Shown here in pieces: positions 16,533 through 25,170 of a DNA stretch of 64,000 nucleotides (positions are counted from its first letter, which is position 1; each line of letters starts with the position of its first letter). The DNA is from Bacteroidota bacterium. Its GTDB lineage: Bacteria > Bacteroidota > Bacteroidia > Cytophagales > Cytophagaceae. Made by a program: the position numbers and the translations under genes. The notes beneath the pieces were generated by a model that did no database searches, had not been told where the DNA came from, and worked only from the letters and a program-made list of their open reading frames with translations. The stretch lies in contig JAEYZG010000024.1 in NCBI GenBank assembly GCA_023428135.1, positions 1 to 64,000 on the forward strand. Reading direction: 5' to 3'.

Positions 16533-16868
16533 ATGAAAAGGATAGCCTCAATAATAATTTTCATCTTATTAATCTCATGCCAAAAAAGGCAAGATTTAGT
16601 GTTTTCTGCATCTGATGAATTACATATTTTAGATTTATATAAATCCGGAAGTGAATTTGAAATGCTCTATAACGGGGTTAACTGGGCTGAGGGAACTTTT
16701 AAATTAAGGAATGATACAATTTTTGTAAAATATAATTCAAAAGATGATAATAAAGTCTTAGCCAGAAGGATTGTGATTGACCGAAAAGCAAATAGAGTGA
16801 AATCAATTGATGGAGTCAATTTTTGTGCGCGTATCGGTATTGATAAATTAAAAAAATCAGATTATTAA
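16533..16868 (+). CDS. Small hypothetical lipoprotein
   Basis: A 111-aa protein with a lipoprotein signal: a basic start, hydrophobic core and lipobox LLISC with Cys at residue 16. The mature part is beta-rich and charged (SDELHILDLYKSGSEFEML, NGVNWAEGTFKLRNDTIFV), similar to small lipocalin-like or META-like envelope proteins but not assignable. It interrupts the thi region between thiH and the thiF-like gene and is flanked by repeats, so it may be a later insertion. Function unknown. Confidence 0.6.
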   Translation: MKRIASIIIFILLISCQKRQDLVFSASDELHILDLYKSGSEFEMLYNGVNWAEGTFKLRNDTIFVKYNSKDDNKVLARRIVIDRKANRVKSIDGVNFCARIGIDKLKKSDY

Positions 16869-16920
16869 TTATGTTATGTCCGTCTTACGGGCTAAACAAC
16901 AATAAATAAATTTAACATCT

Positions 16921-18036
16921 ATGTTCAGCAGCGAAGAACTAAGAAGATACAACAGGCACATTATTCTGCCTGAGATGGGGATGGAAGGACAGCAAAAGCT
17001 GAAGGCTGCAAAAGTGGCTGTTATCGGCGCAGGTGGACTTGGCTGTCCACTTCTGATGTATCTTGCAGCTGCAGGTGTGGGGAATTTAGGTGTAATTGAT
17101 GGTGATATTATAGAAGAAAGTAATCTTCATCGTCAGGTGCTTTACAATCAGGAAGATGTCGGAAAGTCTAAGGCTGAAACTGCTGCTGAGAAGTTAAGAA
17201 AATCAAACCCCTTTATTAATGTCATTGCGATTCAGGAAAGACTTACTTCTGAAAATGCATTGACAATTCTTGGAAATTACGATATCATAGTAGACGGAAC
17301 AGATAACTTCTCTACAAGGTATCTTTCCAATGATGTTGCTGTAATTCTGAATAAACCACTGGTATCTGCTTCCATCTTTAAATTTGAAGGACAGCTGTCG
17401 GTATATAATTATCAAGGCGGACCATCCTATCGCTGCCTTTTCCCGGAACCTCCCGGGCCTGGTGAAATGCCATCCTGCTCTGAAGCGGGTGTGGTAGGTG
17501 TGCTGCCCGGAGTGCTAGGTACATTACAGGCCAATGAAGTGATAAAAGTGATCACGGGAATCGGAGAGCCACTTTCCGGGAAATTATTAATATTTGATCT
17601 GCTTAGTTTAAAGTCGTCGACTATTTCATTTCAGAGAAACGAAGAAAACTTTGCTATCACAAGTCTTGGTAATTATGATTTCAACTGTGAATTACCTGAG
17701 CTTGAATTTGAACCTGGTTATAAAGAACTGACGGTGCAGGAGCTTAAAGCAAAGCTGGATAAAAAAGAGCAGGTCTTTTTGCTTGATGTGCGGGAAGAAT
17801 ACGAATATGAGATCTGCAATCTTGGAGGAAAGCTCATACCTGTAAATAGAATTCAGCAGCAGGTAGATCAGATTCCGGATAATGTACCTGTGGTAGTATA
17901 TTGTCACCTCGGAATGAGAAGCGCTATGGTAGTTAAGTTTTTAACTGAGGAATTTGGCTTTAAGAATTTATATAACCTGGAAGGAGGGATTCATGCGTGG
18001 TCCAAACAAATTGATTCAAATGTACCTGTGTATTGA
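16921..18036 (+). CDS. thiF: ThiF/MoeB-type adenylyltransferase with rhodanese domain
   Basis: A 371-aa E1-like enzyme fused to a rhodanese domain. The nucleotide loop VIGAGGLGCPLLMYLAAAG (about 34-52), the Arg finger region ESNLHRQVLY and PSCSEAGVVGVLPG (active-site Cys) are intact. A C-terminal rhodanese domain (about 270-371) carries the loop VYCHLGMRS with its cysteine. It should adenylate ThiS and/or MoaD and pass sulfur. The zinc site looks incomplete: SYRCLFPEPP has Ser where MoeB has the first Cys of CxxC, and the second pair is DFNC. Position next to the thi genes suggests ThiS as partner; a MoeB role cannot be excluded. Confidence 0.88.
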   Translation: MFSSEELRRYNRHIILPEMGMEGQQKLKAAKVAVIGAGGLGCPLLMYLAAAGVGNLGVIDGDIIEESNLHRQVLYNQEDVGKSKAETAAEKLRKSNPFINVIAIQERLTSENALTILGNYDIIVDGTDNFSTRYLSNDVAVILNKPLVSASIFKFEGQLSVYNYQGGPSYRCLFPEPPGPGEMPSCSEAGVVGVLPGVLGTLQANEVIKVITGIGEPLSGKLLIFDLLSLKSSTISFQRNEENFAITSLGNYDFNCELPELEFEPGYKELTVQELKAKLDKKEQVFLLDVREEYEYEICNLGGKLIPVNRIQQQVDQIPDNVPVVVYCHLGMRSAMVVKFLTEEFGFKNLYNLEGGIHAWSKQIDSNVPVY

Positions 18037-18153
18037 ACTATTCTTAAAAAGATAGAATTGATACTTATATGTTTCCGGCTTAAATGAACTATAAAAGGAG
18101 AAAAATCCAATTTATTTATTCTTAAATAGCTTTTTATATTGAAAAAATTAAAT

Positions 18154-18161
18154 TAATTTTG
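18154..18161 (+). promoter_or_regulatory. Possible -7 box of guaB
   Basis: TAATTTTG matches the Bacteroidota -7 consensus TAnnTTTG, 32 bases before the guaB start. An upstream TTG occurs at 18140-18142, but the spacing is shorter than usual, so the call is tentative. Confidence 0.3.
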
Positions 18162-18193
18162 GCCGGCAAATAGATACTTTAAATTTATTTGCA

Positions 18194-19666
18194 ATGTCTC
18201 TAGATTCTTCTAAATTCCTTTTTGAGGCTTTAACATACGACGACGTATTGTTATTACCTGCGTTCTCGGAAATCCTTCCACGCGAAACAAGTACAGTATC
18301 TCAACTTACCAAGAATATACAAATCAATATTCCGTTGGTGTCTTCCGCTATGGATACAGTGACTGAGTATGAAATGGCCATTGCTATGGCTCACCTGGGA
18401 GGTATTGGATTCATTCACAAAAATATGTCCATCGAAAAACAGGCTGATCAGGTAAAAAGAGTAAAGCGTTCTGAAAGCGGTATGATCCTGGATCCTATCA
18501 CTTTAAGTGAAGATGCTACGCTTGGAGATGCTCTGCAGATCATGGAGGAGTTTAAAATCGGAGGTATTCCGGTTATTAAGGGAGATGGAGTTCTTGCCGG
18601 AATTTTAACCAACAGAGATTTAAGATTCGAAAAGACCAAGACTAAGAAGGTCAGTGAAATCATGACCAAAGAAAATCTGATCACTGCAAATGAAGGGATA
18701 GATCTTATTAAAGCAGAAGAAATCCTTCAGGAATTTAAGATTGAAAAACTACCTGTTGTTGATAAAAATTATAAGTTGATAGGGCTTATCACTTACAAAG
18801 ATATACTTAAGAAAAAAGGGAGACCAGAAGCTTGTAAGGATCAGTTTGGAAGATTAAGATGCGGTGCAGCAGTTGGTGTAACTCCCGATCTTATAGACAG
18901 AATTAAAGCTCTTGTAAAAGCAGGAGTAGATCTTATAAGTCTTGATACTGCGCACGGACACTCCATATATGTGATCCAGGCTGTAGAGAAAATAAAAACA
19001 GAGTTTCCTAACCTTGAAGTGGTTGCAGGTAACGTAGCTACAGGGGAAGCAGCGCTTCGCCTTGCACAGGCAGGGGCAGATGCAGTGAAGGTAGGGATAG
19101 GGCCTGGTAGTATCTGTACCACACGTATTATTGCTGGTGTTGGTATGCCTCAGCTTTCAGCAGTTTATGAATCCGCAAAAGCAGTTGAAAAATTGAATGT
19201 GCCAATCATTGCAGATGGTGGTGTGAGGTTCTCCGGAGACATTGTTAAAGCAATAGCCGGCGGTGCTAGCAGTGTGATGGTTGGTTCTTTACTGGCAGGA
19301 ACTGAAGAAGCTCCGGGTGAAGTTATCATATATGAAGGAAGAAAATTCAAATCCTATAGAGGTATGGGATCTCTTGAAGCTATGGAAGATGGCTCAAAAG
19401 ACAGATATTTCCAGGATGCAGAAGATTCAGTGAAGAAGCTTGTTCCTGAAGGAATCGTTGGAAGGGTTCCATACAAAGGCCTCGTGTCAGAAGTTATTTA
19501 TCAGATGATCGGTGGTCTTAAAGCTGGGATGGGATATTGTGGAGCAAAAGACATTGACGCACTTAAGAAAGCCAGATTTGTAAAGATTACAGCTGCGGGA
19601 GTTAAAGAAAGCCATCCTCATGATGTTCATATCACCAGAGAGGCTCCGAACTATAGTTCCAGATAA
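18194..19666 (+). CDS. guaB: IMP dehydrogenase
   Basis: A 490-aa enzyme that oxidises IMP to XMP, the committed step of GMP synthesis. The TIM barrel is interrupted by two CBS domains (about residues 95-210: ILDPITLSEDATLGDA and IMTKENLITANEGIDL). The catalytic loop GIGPGSICTTRIIAGVG holds the active-site Cys (about 305), and the flap contains YRGMGSLEAM. C-terminal potassium-site residues follow. Length is standard. It is monocistronic, with a large imperfect inverted repeat after the stop. Confidence 0.97.
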   Translation: MSLDSSKFLFEALTYDDVLLLPAFSEILPRETSTVSQLTKNIQINIPLVSSAMDTVTEYEMAIAMAHLGGIGFIHKNMSIEKQADQVKRVKRSESGMILDPITLSEDATLGDALQIMEEFKIGGIPVIKGDGVLAGILTNRDLRFEKTKTKKVSEIMTKENLITANEGIDLIKAEEILQEFKIEKLPVVDKNYKLIGLITYKDILKKKGRPEACKDQFGRLRCGAAVGVTPDLIDRIKALVKAGVDLISLDTAHGHSIYVIQAVEKIKTEFPNLEVVAGNVATGEAALRLAQAGADAVKVGIGPGSICTTRIIAGVGMPQLSAVYESAKAVEKLNVPIIADGGVRFSGDIVKAIAGGASSVMVGSLLAGTEEAPGEVIIYEGRKFKSYRGMGSLEAMEDGSKDRYFQDAEDSVKKLVPEGIVGRVPYKGLVSEVIYQMIGGLKAGMGYCGAKDIDALKKARFVKITAAGVKESHPHDVHITREAPNYSSR

Positions 19667-19685
19667 AAAAAACAAAAGTTATATA

Positions 19686-19766
19686 AACCTTTTAGTAATT
19701 TCACCTTTTGTGTCATTATTTTAATAATGATTCAAGAGGTGATTTGTCTGAAAGGGACTAAAAGTT
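19686..19766. repeat. Nested inverted repeat after guaB
   Basis: Three nested arms are visible: AACC-TTTTAGT (19686-19696) with ACTAAAAGTT (19757-19766); TCACCT (19701-19706) with AGGTGA (19737-19742); and a perfect TCATTATT / AATAATGA (19713-19730) with a 2-base loop. It could end guaB transcription or act in the leader of the phosphatase operon, which starts 48 bases later. No long T tract follows. Confidence 0.45.
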
Positions 19767-19814
19767 ATTTAATTAAAAGAAATTTTTTTTAACTCAAAGG
19801 ATCGCTGATTTCGA

Positions 19815-21866
19815 ATGTCTGTTAAAGGATATTTTAAACTTTACCTGATAATTTCAATTGTCAGTTGGTTAGCCTTGGTTATAGGAGACCTGCTGACATT
19901 ATATTCATTAAGTCATGTTTTTGATTTTTATCTGACAGACTTCTGGAGAAATGTACTTCTTACAAGTTTTTTCCTATTTACTTTCCTTCTGTTCAAGATA
20001 AATATTGGCCAGAAAAAGAGCTCTAATTTTATTGAGATGCTCTGGCAGGTATTCATATTCGGAGCCACAACCATCCTTATTAGTTTGCTGGTCAAGTTTA
20101 TGCTGTTTTTGTTCGGCACTCCTGTCTTTAAGAAAAACCTGCTGTTCAATAATCTCATATACCATTTCAATATAGCCCTGGTAACTGTTTTTCTGGCCAA
20201 TGGATTTTATGTATGGAAAAAAATGATTCTGTATCAAAAGAGTAAACAGCTCAATATGATATGGATCGTTTTCGAATTGCTCGCTCTTTTGAGCATGCTG
20301 TCCAATTTTGCCTATTTCGATATCTTTAATTTTAAGATTTATCTGTACGCAATTCCGCTCTTCCTTTTCGGAATGATACTTTCTTTTAATCTTAAATGGG
20401 TGGCATTCCTGAATTATAAGCAAAAATGGCAGAGTATATTACTGATCGTGCTGATCATTGTCATTGGATTTACCTTTTTACAACAGATTTATGAGCAGCA
20501 TTTTGGTACAATCCTTATTATAGACCTTGCTCAGAACCTGTTTATTGGGGGAGTTTCTTCCTTTATCCTTTTAAACTGTTTTTCAGCGCTGCTTGTGTTA
20601 TTATTCAACCTCCCTACATCGTCCGTTTTTGAGCAGAAGTTTGGTGAGGTAATGATCTTTCAAAAACTGAGTCAGTCGATTCAGCTTGGGAATAAGGAAG
20701 ATGAAGTACACGAAATTTTGATTGACAGTAGTTTGAGTACCATTTTCGCTAATGCAGGCTGGCTGGAGATTGTAGATGAAAAAGGCAATTTTAAAGCATT
20801 TATCAATAAAGGAATAAGCGAAATAGATGTCTTTGAAATTAAAAAAGTCCTGAGAAAAAATCACTTTAATATTGACAATCAACCTCAATATATAAAGGAT
20901 GCAAAAGGTCTGGAGCATGCGGAAAGAATTCAGAAACTTCCATTCAAGTCTCTGCTGATTATCCCTTTATACAGCCACAAGCAGAAGCTGGGAACTCTGG
21001 TCTTACTTAAAAATGAGACGGATGGTTTTGATAAAGAGATGGTTGATATTATCTGCAGTTTCGTGAGTCAGGCAAGTATAGCCATCAAAAACTTTAGATT
21101 GATCGATGAGGCAGTTGCTACTGAAAGATATCAGGAAGAACTTAAGATTGCCAAAGAGGTACAAAAAAGCCTTTTGCCTCAAAGTTTGATTTTTAACATC
21201 AACTTACAAATCACAGCCTTTACAAAAGCTGCTGATGAAGTGGGTGGTGATTATTATGATTTTTACGAATATTCCGATAAGAAAATCGCTATGGTAATCG
21301 GAGACGTTTCCGGTAACGGAACCTCAGCAGCATTTACCATGGCCCAGATGAAAGGAGTGTTCCAAAGTCTGGTTCAGACGGAGATTCCGCCTGACGAATT
21401 TATGGTCCAGGCAAATAAAGCCCTGGGAAGAGGGTTGGAAAAGTCCTCTTTTATTACTCTTACTTTTCTAAGTATCGATACCGAAAACCAAACAATTGAA
21501 ATTGCCAGGGCGGGTCACTGTCCAGCCTTATTCTTCAATAGTCAAACAGGTGAGATAAGTTATTTGAAAAGCAAAGGCTTGGGGTTGGGAATCATCAGAA
21601 ATAAGGACTATTCCAAGCACATAGAAAAGAAAAAGATAAGCTATAATAAAGGGGATATTCTGATTCTTTATACAGATGGAATTATTGAAGCGACCAATGA
21701 GTTAGGTGAGGAGTTCGGTTTTGATAAATTAAAAAATCTTTTATATATTCACCACGGCTTAAATACCAAGGAAATCAGCAACTTAATACTCGAAAAGTTC
21801 TACGAATTCACAGAAACTCAAGCACTTCACGACGATTATACATTCTTAATAATCAAATTTGTATAA
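19815..21866 (+). CDS. Membrane GAF-PP2C (SpoIIE/RsbU-type) phosphatase
   Basis: A 683-aa sensor phosphatase. The N-terminal ~275 residues hold about eight hydrophobic segments, then a GAF-like sensory domain (about 285-425), a short helical linker with the typical EELKIAKEVQKSLLPQ signature (about 438-453) and a PP2C/SpoIIE domain (about 465-683) with DEVGGDYYDF, GDVSGNGTSAA, LYTDGIIEA and HDDYTFLII, which supply the metal-binding Asp residues. It should dephosphorylate the STAS protein encoded 37 bases downstream. TTG is not needed: ATG at 19815 gives a complete membrane domain. Signal sensed is unknown. Confidence 0.92.
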   Translation: MSVKGYFKLYLIISIVSWLALVIGDLLTLYSLSHVFDFYLTDFWRNVLLTSFFLFTFLLFKINIGQKKSSNFIEMLWQVFIFGATTILISLLVKFMLFLFGTPVFKKNLLFNNLIYHFNIALVTVFLANGFYVWKKMILYQKSKQLNMIWIVFELLALLSMLSNFAYFDIFNFKIYLYAIPLFLFGMILSFNLKWVAFLNYKQKWQSILLIVLIIVIGFTFLQQIYEQHFGTILIIDLAQNLFIGGVSSFILLNCFSALLVLLFNLPTSSVFEQKFGEVMIFQKLSQSIQLGNKEDEVHEILIDSSLSTIFANAGWLEIVDEKGNFKAFINKGISEIDVFEIKKVLRKNHFNIDNQPQYIKDAKGLEHAERIQKLPFKSLLIIPLYSHKQKLGTLVLLKNETDGFDKEMVDIICSFVSQASIAIKNFRLIDEAVATERYQEELKIAKEVQKSLLPQSLIFNINLQITAFTKAADEVGGDYYDFYEYSDKKIAMVIGDVSGNGTSAAFTMAQMKGVFQSLVQTEIPPDEFMVQANKALGRGLEKSSFITLTFLSIDTENQTIEIARAGHCPALFFNSQTGEISYLKSKGLGLGIIRNKDYSKHIEKKKISYNKGDILILYTDGIIEATNELGEEFGFDKLKNLLYIHHGLNTKEISNLILEKFYEFTETQALHDDYTFLIIKFV

Positions 21867-21903
21867 GCTGAAAACCAACTTTATTGAATAACCGTAAAAA
21901 GCA

Positions 21904-22245
21904 ATGAATATTTCAATTGGGAAAGAAGAGGAAATTTACCTCATAGAAATTGAAGGAGATCTTGATGCAAGTTCTTGTATCAATTTAGACAAAGCAATTT
22001 CAGAGGCAGTTTCTGCAGGAGAAAAGAAAATTCTTATCGATTGTACAAATCTTAATTACATATCTTCAGCTGGGCTGGGAGTCTTTATGTCTTACATACA
22101 GGACTTTGAAAATAACAAAATCTCTATGGTTCTGTTTAATCTAAGTAAGAAGGTAAAAAATGTATTTCAGATTCTGGGCCTCGATGAACTGATACAGATT
22201 GTAGATTCGAAAGAAGCAGCGAAGACACTAATAAATGAAGCATAA
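21904..22245 (+). CDS. STAS-domain anti-sigma factor antagonist
   Basis: A 113-aa single-domain STAS protein of the SpoIIAA/RsbV type. The switch region is NYISSAGLGVFMSYIQ (about 49-64); one of the adjacent serines is the expected phosphorylation site. It follows the PP2C phosphatase gene and overlaps the kinase gene by 11 bases, an arrangement typical of a partner-switching module, in which the kinase phosphorylates it and the phosphatase reactivates it. Downstream target is not encoded here. Confidence 0.92.
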   Translation: MNISIGKEEEIYLIEIEGDLDASSCINLDKAISEAVSAGEKKILIDCTNLNYISSAGLGVFMSYIQDFENNKISMVLFNLSKKVKNVFQILGLDELIQIVDSKEAAKTLINEA

Positions 22246-22651
22246 ATTGCGCATAGCTTGTACAAAAGAAAGTCTTAAGGAAATCAGAAGGTTTGTAACT
22301 CAAACCCTCACTGATCTTCATTTGCCTGAAATTGAGGTGAATTTGCTTGTACTTGCTGTTGATGAAATTTGCGCTAACCGTATTATTCATTCCAATAATT
22401 GCGACGAAAACCTACACCTTAATCTCCTTATCTCAGAAAACTGTGACGGTCTCACTTTCGAAATTTCAGATCAGGGAGCTCCATTTGATCATACTCAATA
22501 CAGCGAACCAGATATCAATCAGCTTGTAAAAGAAAAGAAAAAAGGCGGATTAGGTCTGATGCTGGTAAACCGCATCATGGATTCTATTGAAGTGTTTAAG
22601 GAAAAAGACCTTACTGTATATCGCCTTTTTAAGAAATTAACAATCTGTTAA
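22235..22651 (+). CDS. RsbW/SpoIIAB-type ATP-binding serine kinase
   Basis: A 138-aa GHKL-fold ATPase. The N box is AVDEICANRIIHS (about 43-55), the G1 box is FEISDQGAPFD (about 75-85) and the G2 loop is KKGGLGLMLVNRIMD (about 103-117). These are the hallmarks of anti-sigma-type serine kinases. The N box has ICANRIIH where many homologues have TNAIxHG, but the metal-binding Asn is kept. The start overlaps the STAS gene. Partner sigma or response protein not identified in this window. Confidence 0.9.
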   Translation: MKHKLRIACTKESLKEIRRFVTQTLTDLHLPEIEVNLLVLAVDEICANRIIHSNNCDENLHLNLLISENCDGLTFEISDQGAPFDHTQYSEPDINQLVKEKKKGGLGLMLVNRIMDSIEVFKEKDLTVYRLFKKLTIC

Positions 22652-22869
22652 TTGTTTTTCAGCCAGTTTAAGGCTTTCTAATTTACTTTATCCTGCTCCG
22701 GACTAATTTTTATTAAAAAAAATCATTAAAATTGCGCCTGTAAAAAGAATTAATTGAAATTTTTTAACTGATTCAAGCGTTGTTTAAGCTAAAATTCAGC
22801 AGAAAATTTCAGTTTCTTATGTTATTTTTTACTTACTGGAACCAGTATTCTTAAAAGACGCAAAAATTT

Positions 22870-25170
22870 ATGAAAAAAAGTTTTGTAGCATTTCTTTCAG
22901 CTGCCCTGATTGTATCAGGTTGTAAAACTTCCGAAAAAACTTCAAAAACTGCCGCAGATCCATCTGTAGCTGTTATCGGTGGTCAACCGGTAAATGAAAA
23001 CGAATTTGTTTATGTCTACAACAAAAACAATTCAAGCTCTCCTGATGCCTATACTGAAAAAAGCATCAAAGAGTATCTTGACCTTTATATCAATTTTAAA
23101 CTGAAGGTTAAAGAAGCTGAATCTCTCGGAATAGACACAACTACTTCTTTCAAAAAGGAACTTGAGGGCTACAGAAAACAACTTGCTCAGCCTTATCTGA
23201 CTGAAAAAGGTGTAACTGAACAGCTTATTAAAGAGGCTTATGAGAGAATGAAAGAGGAAGTAAAAGCTGCTCACATTCTTATCAATGTTAATCCTGATGC
23301 TGATCCTAAAGATACACTCGCAGCTTTTAATAAGATAAGTGAAATCAGACAAAAGGCACTAAGTGGCGAAAGCTTTGAAAAACTAGCAAAGCAATATTCT
23401 CAGGATCCTTCAGCTAAAACCAACGGTGGTGATCTTGGATACTTCACTGCGCTTCAAATGGTTTATCCTTTTGAAGATGCTGCCTACAAAACTCCTGTAG
23501 GTCAGATTTCTCAGCCTGTAAAAACAAGATTTGGCTACCACATTATTCAGGTTAAAGATAAGCGAAAATCACAGGGGCAGGTTAGAGTGGCACACATCAT
23601 GGTGAGAGCTACTACCGGAACTGCTGAAGCTGACTCTTTGGCTGCTAAACAAAAAATTGATGAGATCTACGCTAAAGTTCAAAAAGGTGAAGACTGGAAT
23701 CAATTGGCAAATCAATTTTCTGACGATGTTAACTCTAAATCAAAAGGTGGAGAACTTGCATGGTTTTCTACAGGTCGCATGATTCCTTCTTTTGAAGAGG
23801 CAGCTTTCAACCTTACAGAAGTAAATCAGGTTAGCAAACCTGTTCAGACTCCTTACGGTTGGCATGTAATCAAGCTTCTTGAGAAAAAAGGCCTTGAGTC
23901 TTTCGAAGAACTTGAACCAACTTTAAAAGCAAAAGTATCTAAAGATTCGAGATCAGAGCTTAATAAAACCAGACTGATTGAAAGATTGAAAAGAGAAAAC
24001 AATTTTTCGGAAAATGCTAAATCTCTTGAACTTGCTATCAGTAAAACAGATTCTACTCTACTTGAAGGTAAGTGGAATTTTACACCTGATCCTAAAAACA
24101 ACCCGGTTCTGTTTAATGTAGGCAAACAAAACTATACTGTGAACGACTTCCTTGTTTTTGTAAAAGAAAAACAAAGACCAAGAAAGAATACATCAACCGC
24201 TCAGTATGTTAAAGTACTTTATAAAGATTACACTGATCAGCAGTTGCTGGGCTACGAAGAATCACACCTTGCTGACAAATATGTAGATTACAAAATGCTT
24301 GTTAAAGAATACAGAGATGGTATCCTTTTATTTCAGTTGATGGATGAAAAGGTATGGTCAAAAGCAATTGAGGACACTACAGGGTTAAAAGGTTATTTCA
24401 ATCAGAACAGAGATAAATTTAAGTGGGACAGAAGAGTAGACGCCGTAATTTATAATGTGAAGGATAAAGCAACACTTGAGAAATTAAAGGCTGAACTTGC
24501 GAAAGGTAAATTTGAAGTAAAAGATCAGAAACTTTCAGCAGTTAACTTTAAAGCTAATAATTCTGATATCGAAGATTCATTTAAAAAAGAACTTGATAAA
24601 GTAGTAAGCCAGTTGCAGAAAGATAAACATTTGGTGCTTGAGCTTTCTGCTTCAGCTGAAGCGAAAGAACCAGCTACTCTTTCTCTTATGAGAGGTGCAG
24701 GAGTTTATAACTATATCAAATCTAAAGGTGTAGATTCAACTCGCATCATTATCAAAGATCTTGGAAAAGGAACCCCTAAAAAAACGGAAGCAGAGAAAAA
24801 TGCTGACAGAAAAGTAGGCTTGGTTGTTTACTCTTCATCTAAGAAAGCTCTTGAAAATACTTTCAATCAAAATGCACCGTTAACTCTTCAGGTAACAGAA
24901 GGTAAATTTCAGAAAGGCGATAATGAAATCCTTAACTCTTTAGAGTGGAAAGAAGGAACTTCACAGATTGAAAAGGATGGAAGAATCTACTTCATTAAAA
25001 TTAACAAAGTAGAAGAGCCAAGACCAAAAACTTTCGAAGAATCAAGAGGTCTGGCTATCTCTGACTATCAGACTTACCTTGAACAGGAATGGATTAAAGA
25101 TATGAAGAAAAAATATCCTGTATCTATTAATGAACCTGAGATTCAGAAACTAGTAAAGACAAAGAATTGA
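22870..25170 (+). CDS. PpiC-type peptidyl-prolyl isomerase lipoprotein with OmpA-like insert
   Basis: A 766-aa envelope protein. Lipobox VSGC puts the acylated Cys near residue 18. A SurA-N-like helical region comes next, then two parvulin domains: about 133-230 (AHILINV ... GGDLGYFTALQMVYPFEDAAY ... FGYHIIQVKD) and about 240-337 (AHIMVRA ... GGELAWFSTGRMIPSFEEAAF ... YGWHVIKLLEKKG). A long C-terminal part follows; residues about 590-665 resemble an OmpA/Pal domain (LSLMRGAGVYNYIKSKGVDS, then EAEKNADRKVGLVVYS). It probably helps outer-membrane protein folding. First gene of an operon with two more PPIase-type genes; the next gene overlaps its stop. Confidence 0.85.
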   Translation: MKKSFVAFLSAALIVSGCKTSEKTSKTAADPSVAVIGGQPVNENEFVYVYNKNNSSSPDAYTEKSIKEYLDLYINFKLKVKEAESLGIDTTTSFKKELEGYRKQLAQPYLTEKGVTEQLIKEAYERMKEEVKAAHILINVNPDADPKDTLAAFNKISEIRQKALSGESFEKLAKQYSQDPSAKTNGGDLGYFTALQMVYPFEDAAYKTPVGQISQPVKTRFGYHIIQVKDKRKSQGQVRVAHIMVRATTGTAEADSLAAKQKIDEIYAKVQKGEDWNQLANQFSDDVNSKSKGGELAWFSTGRMIPSFEEAAFNLTEVNQVSKPVQTPYGWHVIKLLEKKGLESFEELEPTLKAKVSKDSRSELNKTRLIERLKRENNFSENAKSLELAISKTDSTLLEGKWNFTPDPKNNPVLFNVGKQNYTVNDFLVFVKEKQRPRKNTSTAQYVKVLYKDYTDQQLLGYEESHLADKYVDYKMLVKEYRDGILLFQLMDEKVWSKAIEDTTGLKGYFNQNRDKFKWDRRVDAVIYNVKDKATLEKLKAELAKGKFEVKDQKLSAVNFKANNSDIEDSFKKELDKVVSQLQKDKHLVLELSASAEAKEPATLSLMRGAGVYNYIKSKGVDSTRIIIKDLGKGTPKKTEAEKNADRKVGLVVYSSSKKALENTFNQNAPLTLQVTEGKFQKGDNEILNSLEWKEGTSQIEKDGRIYFIKINKVEEPRPKTFEESRGLAISDYQTYLEQEWIKDMKKKYPVSINEPEIQKLVKTKN

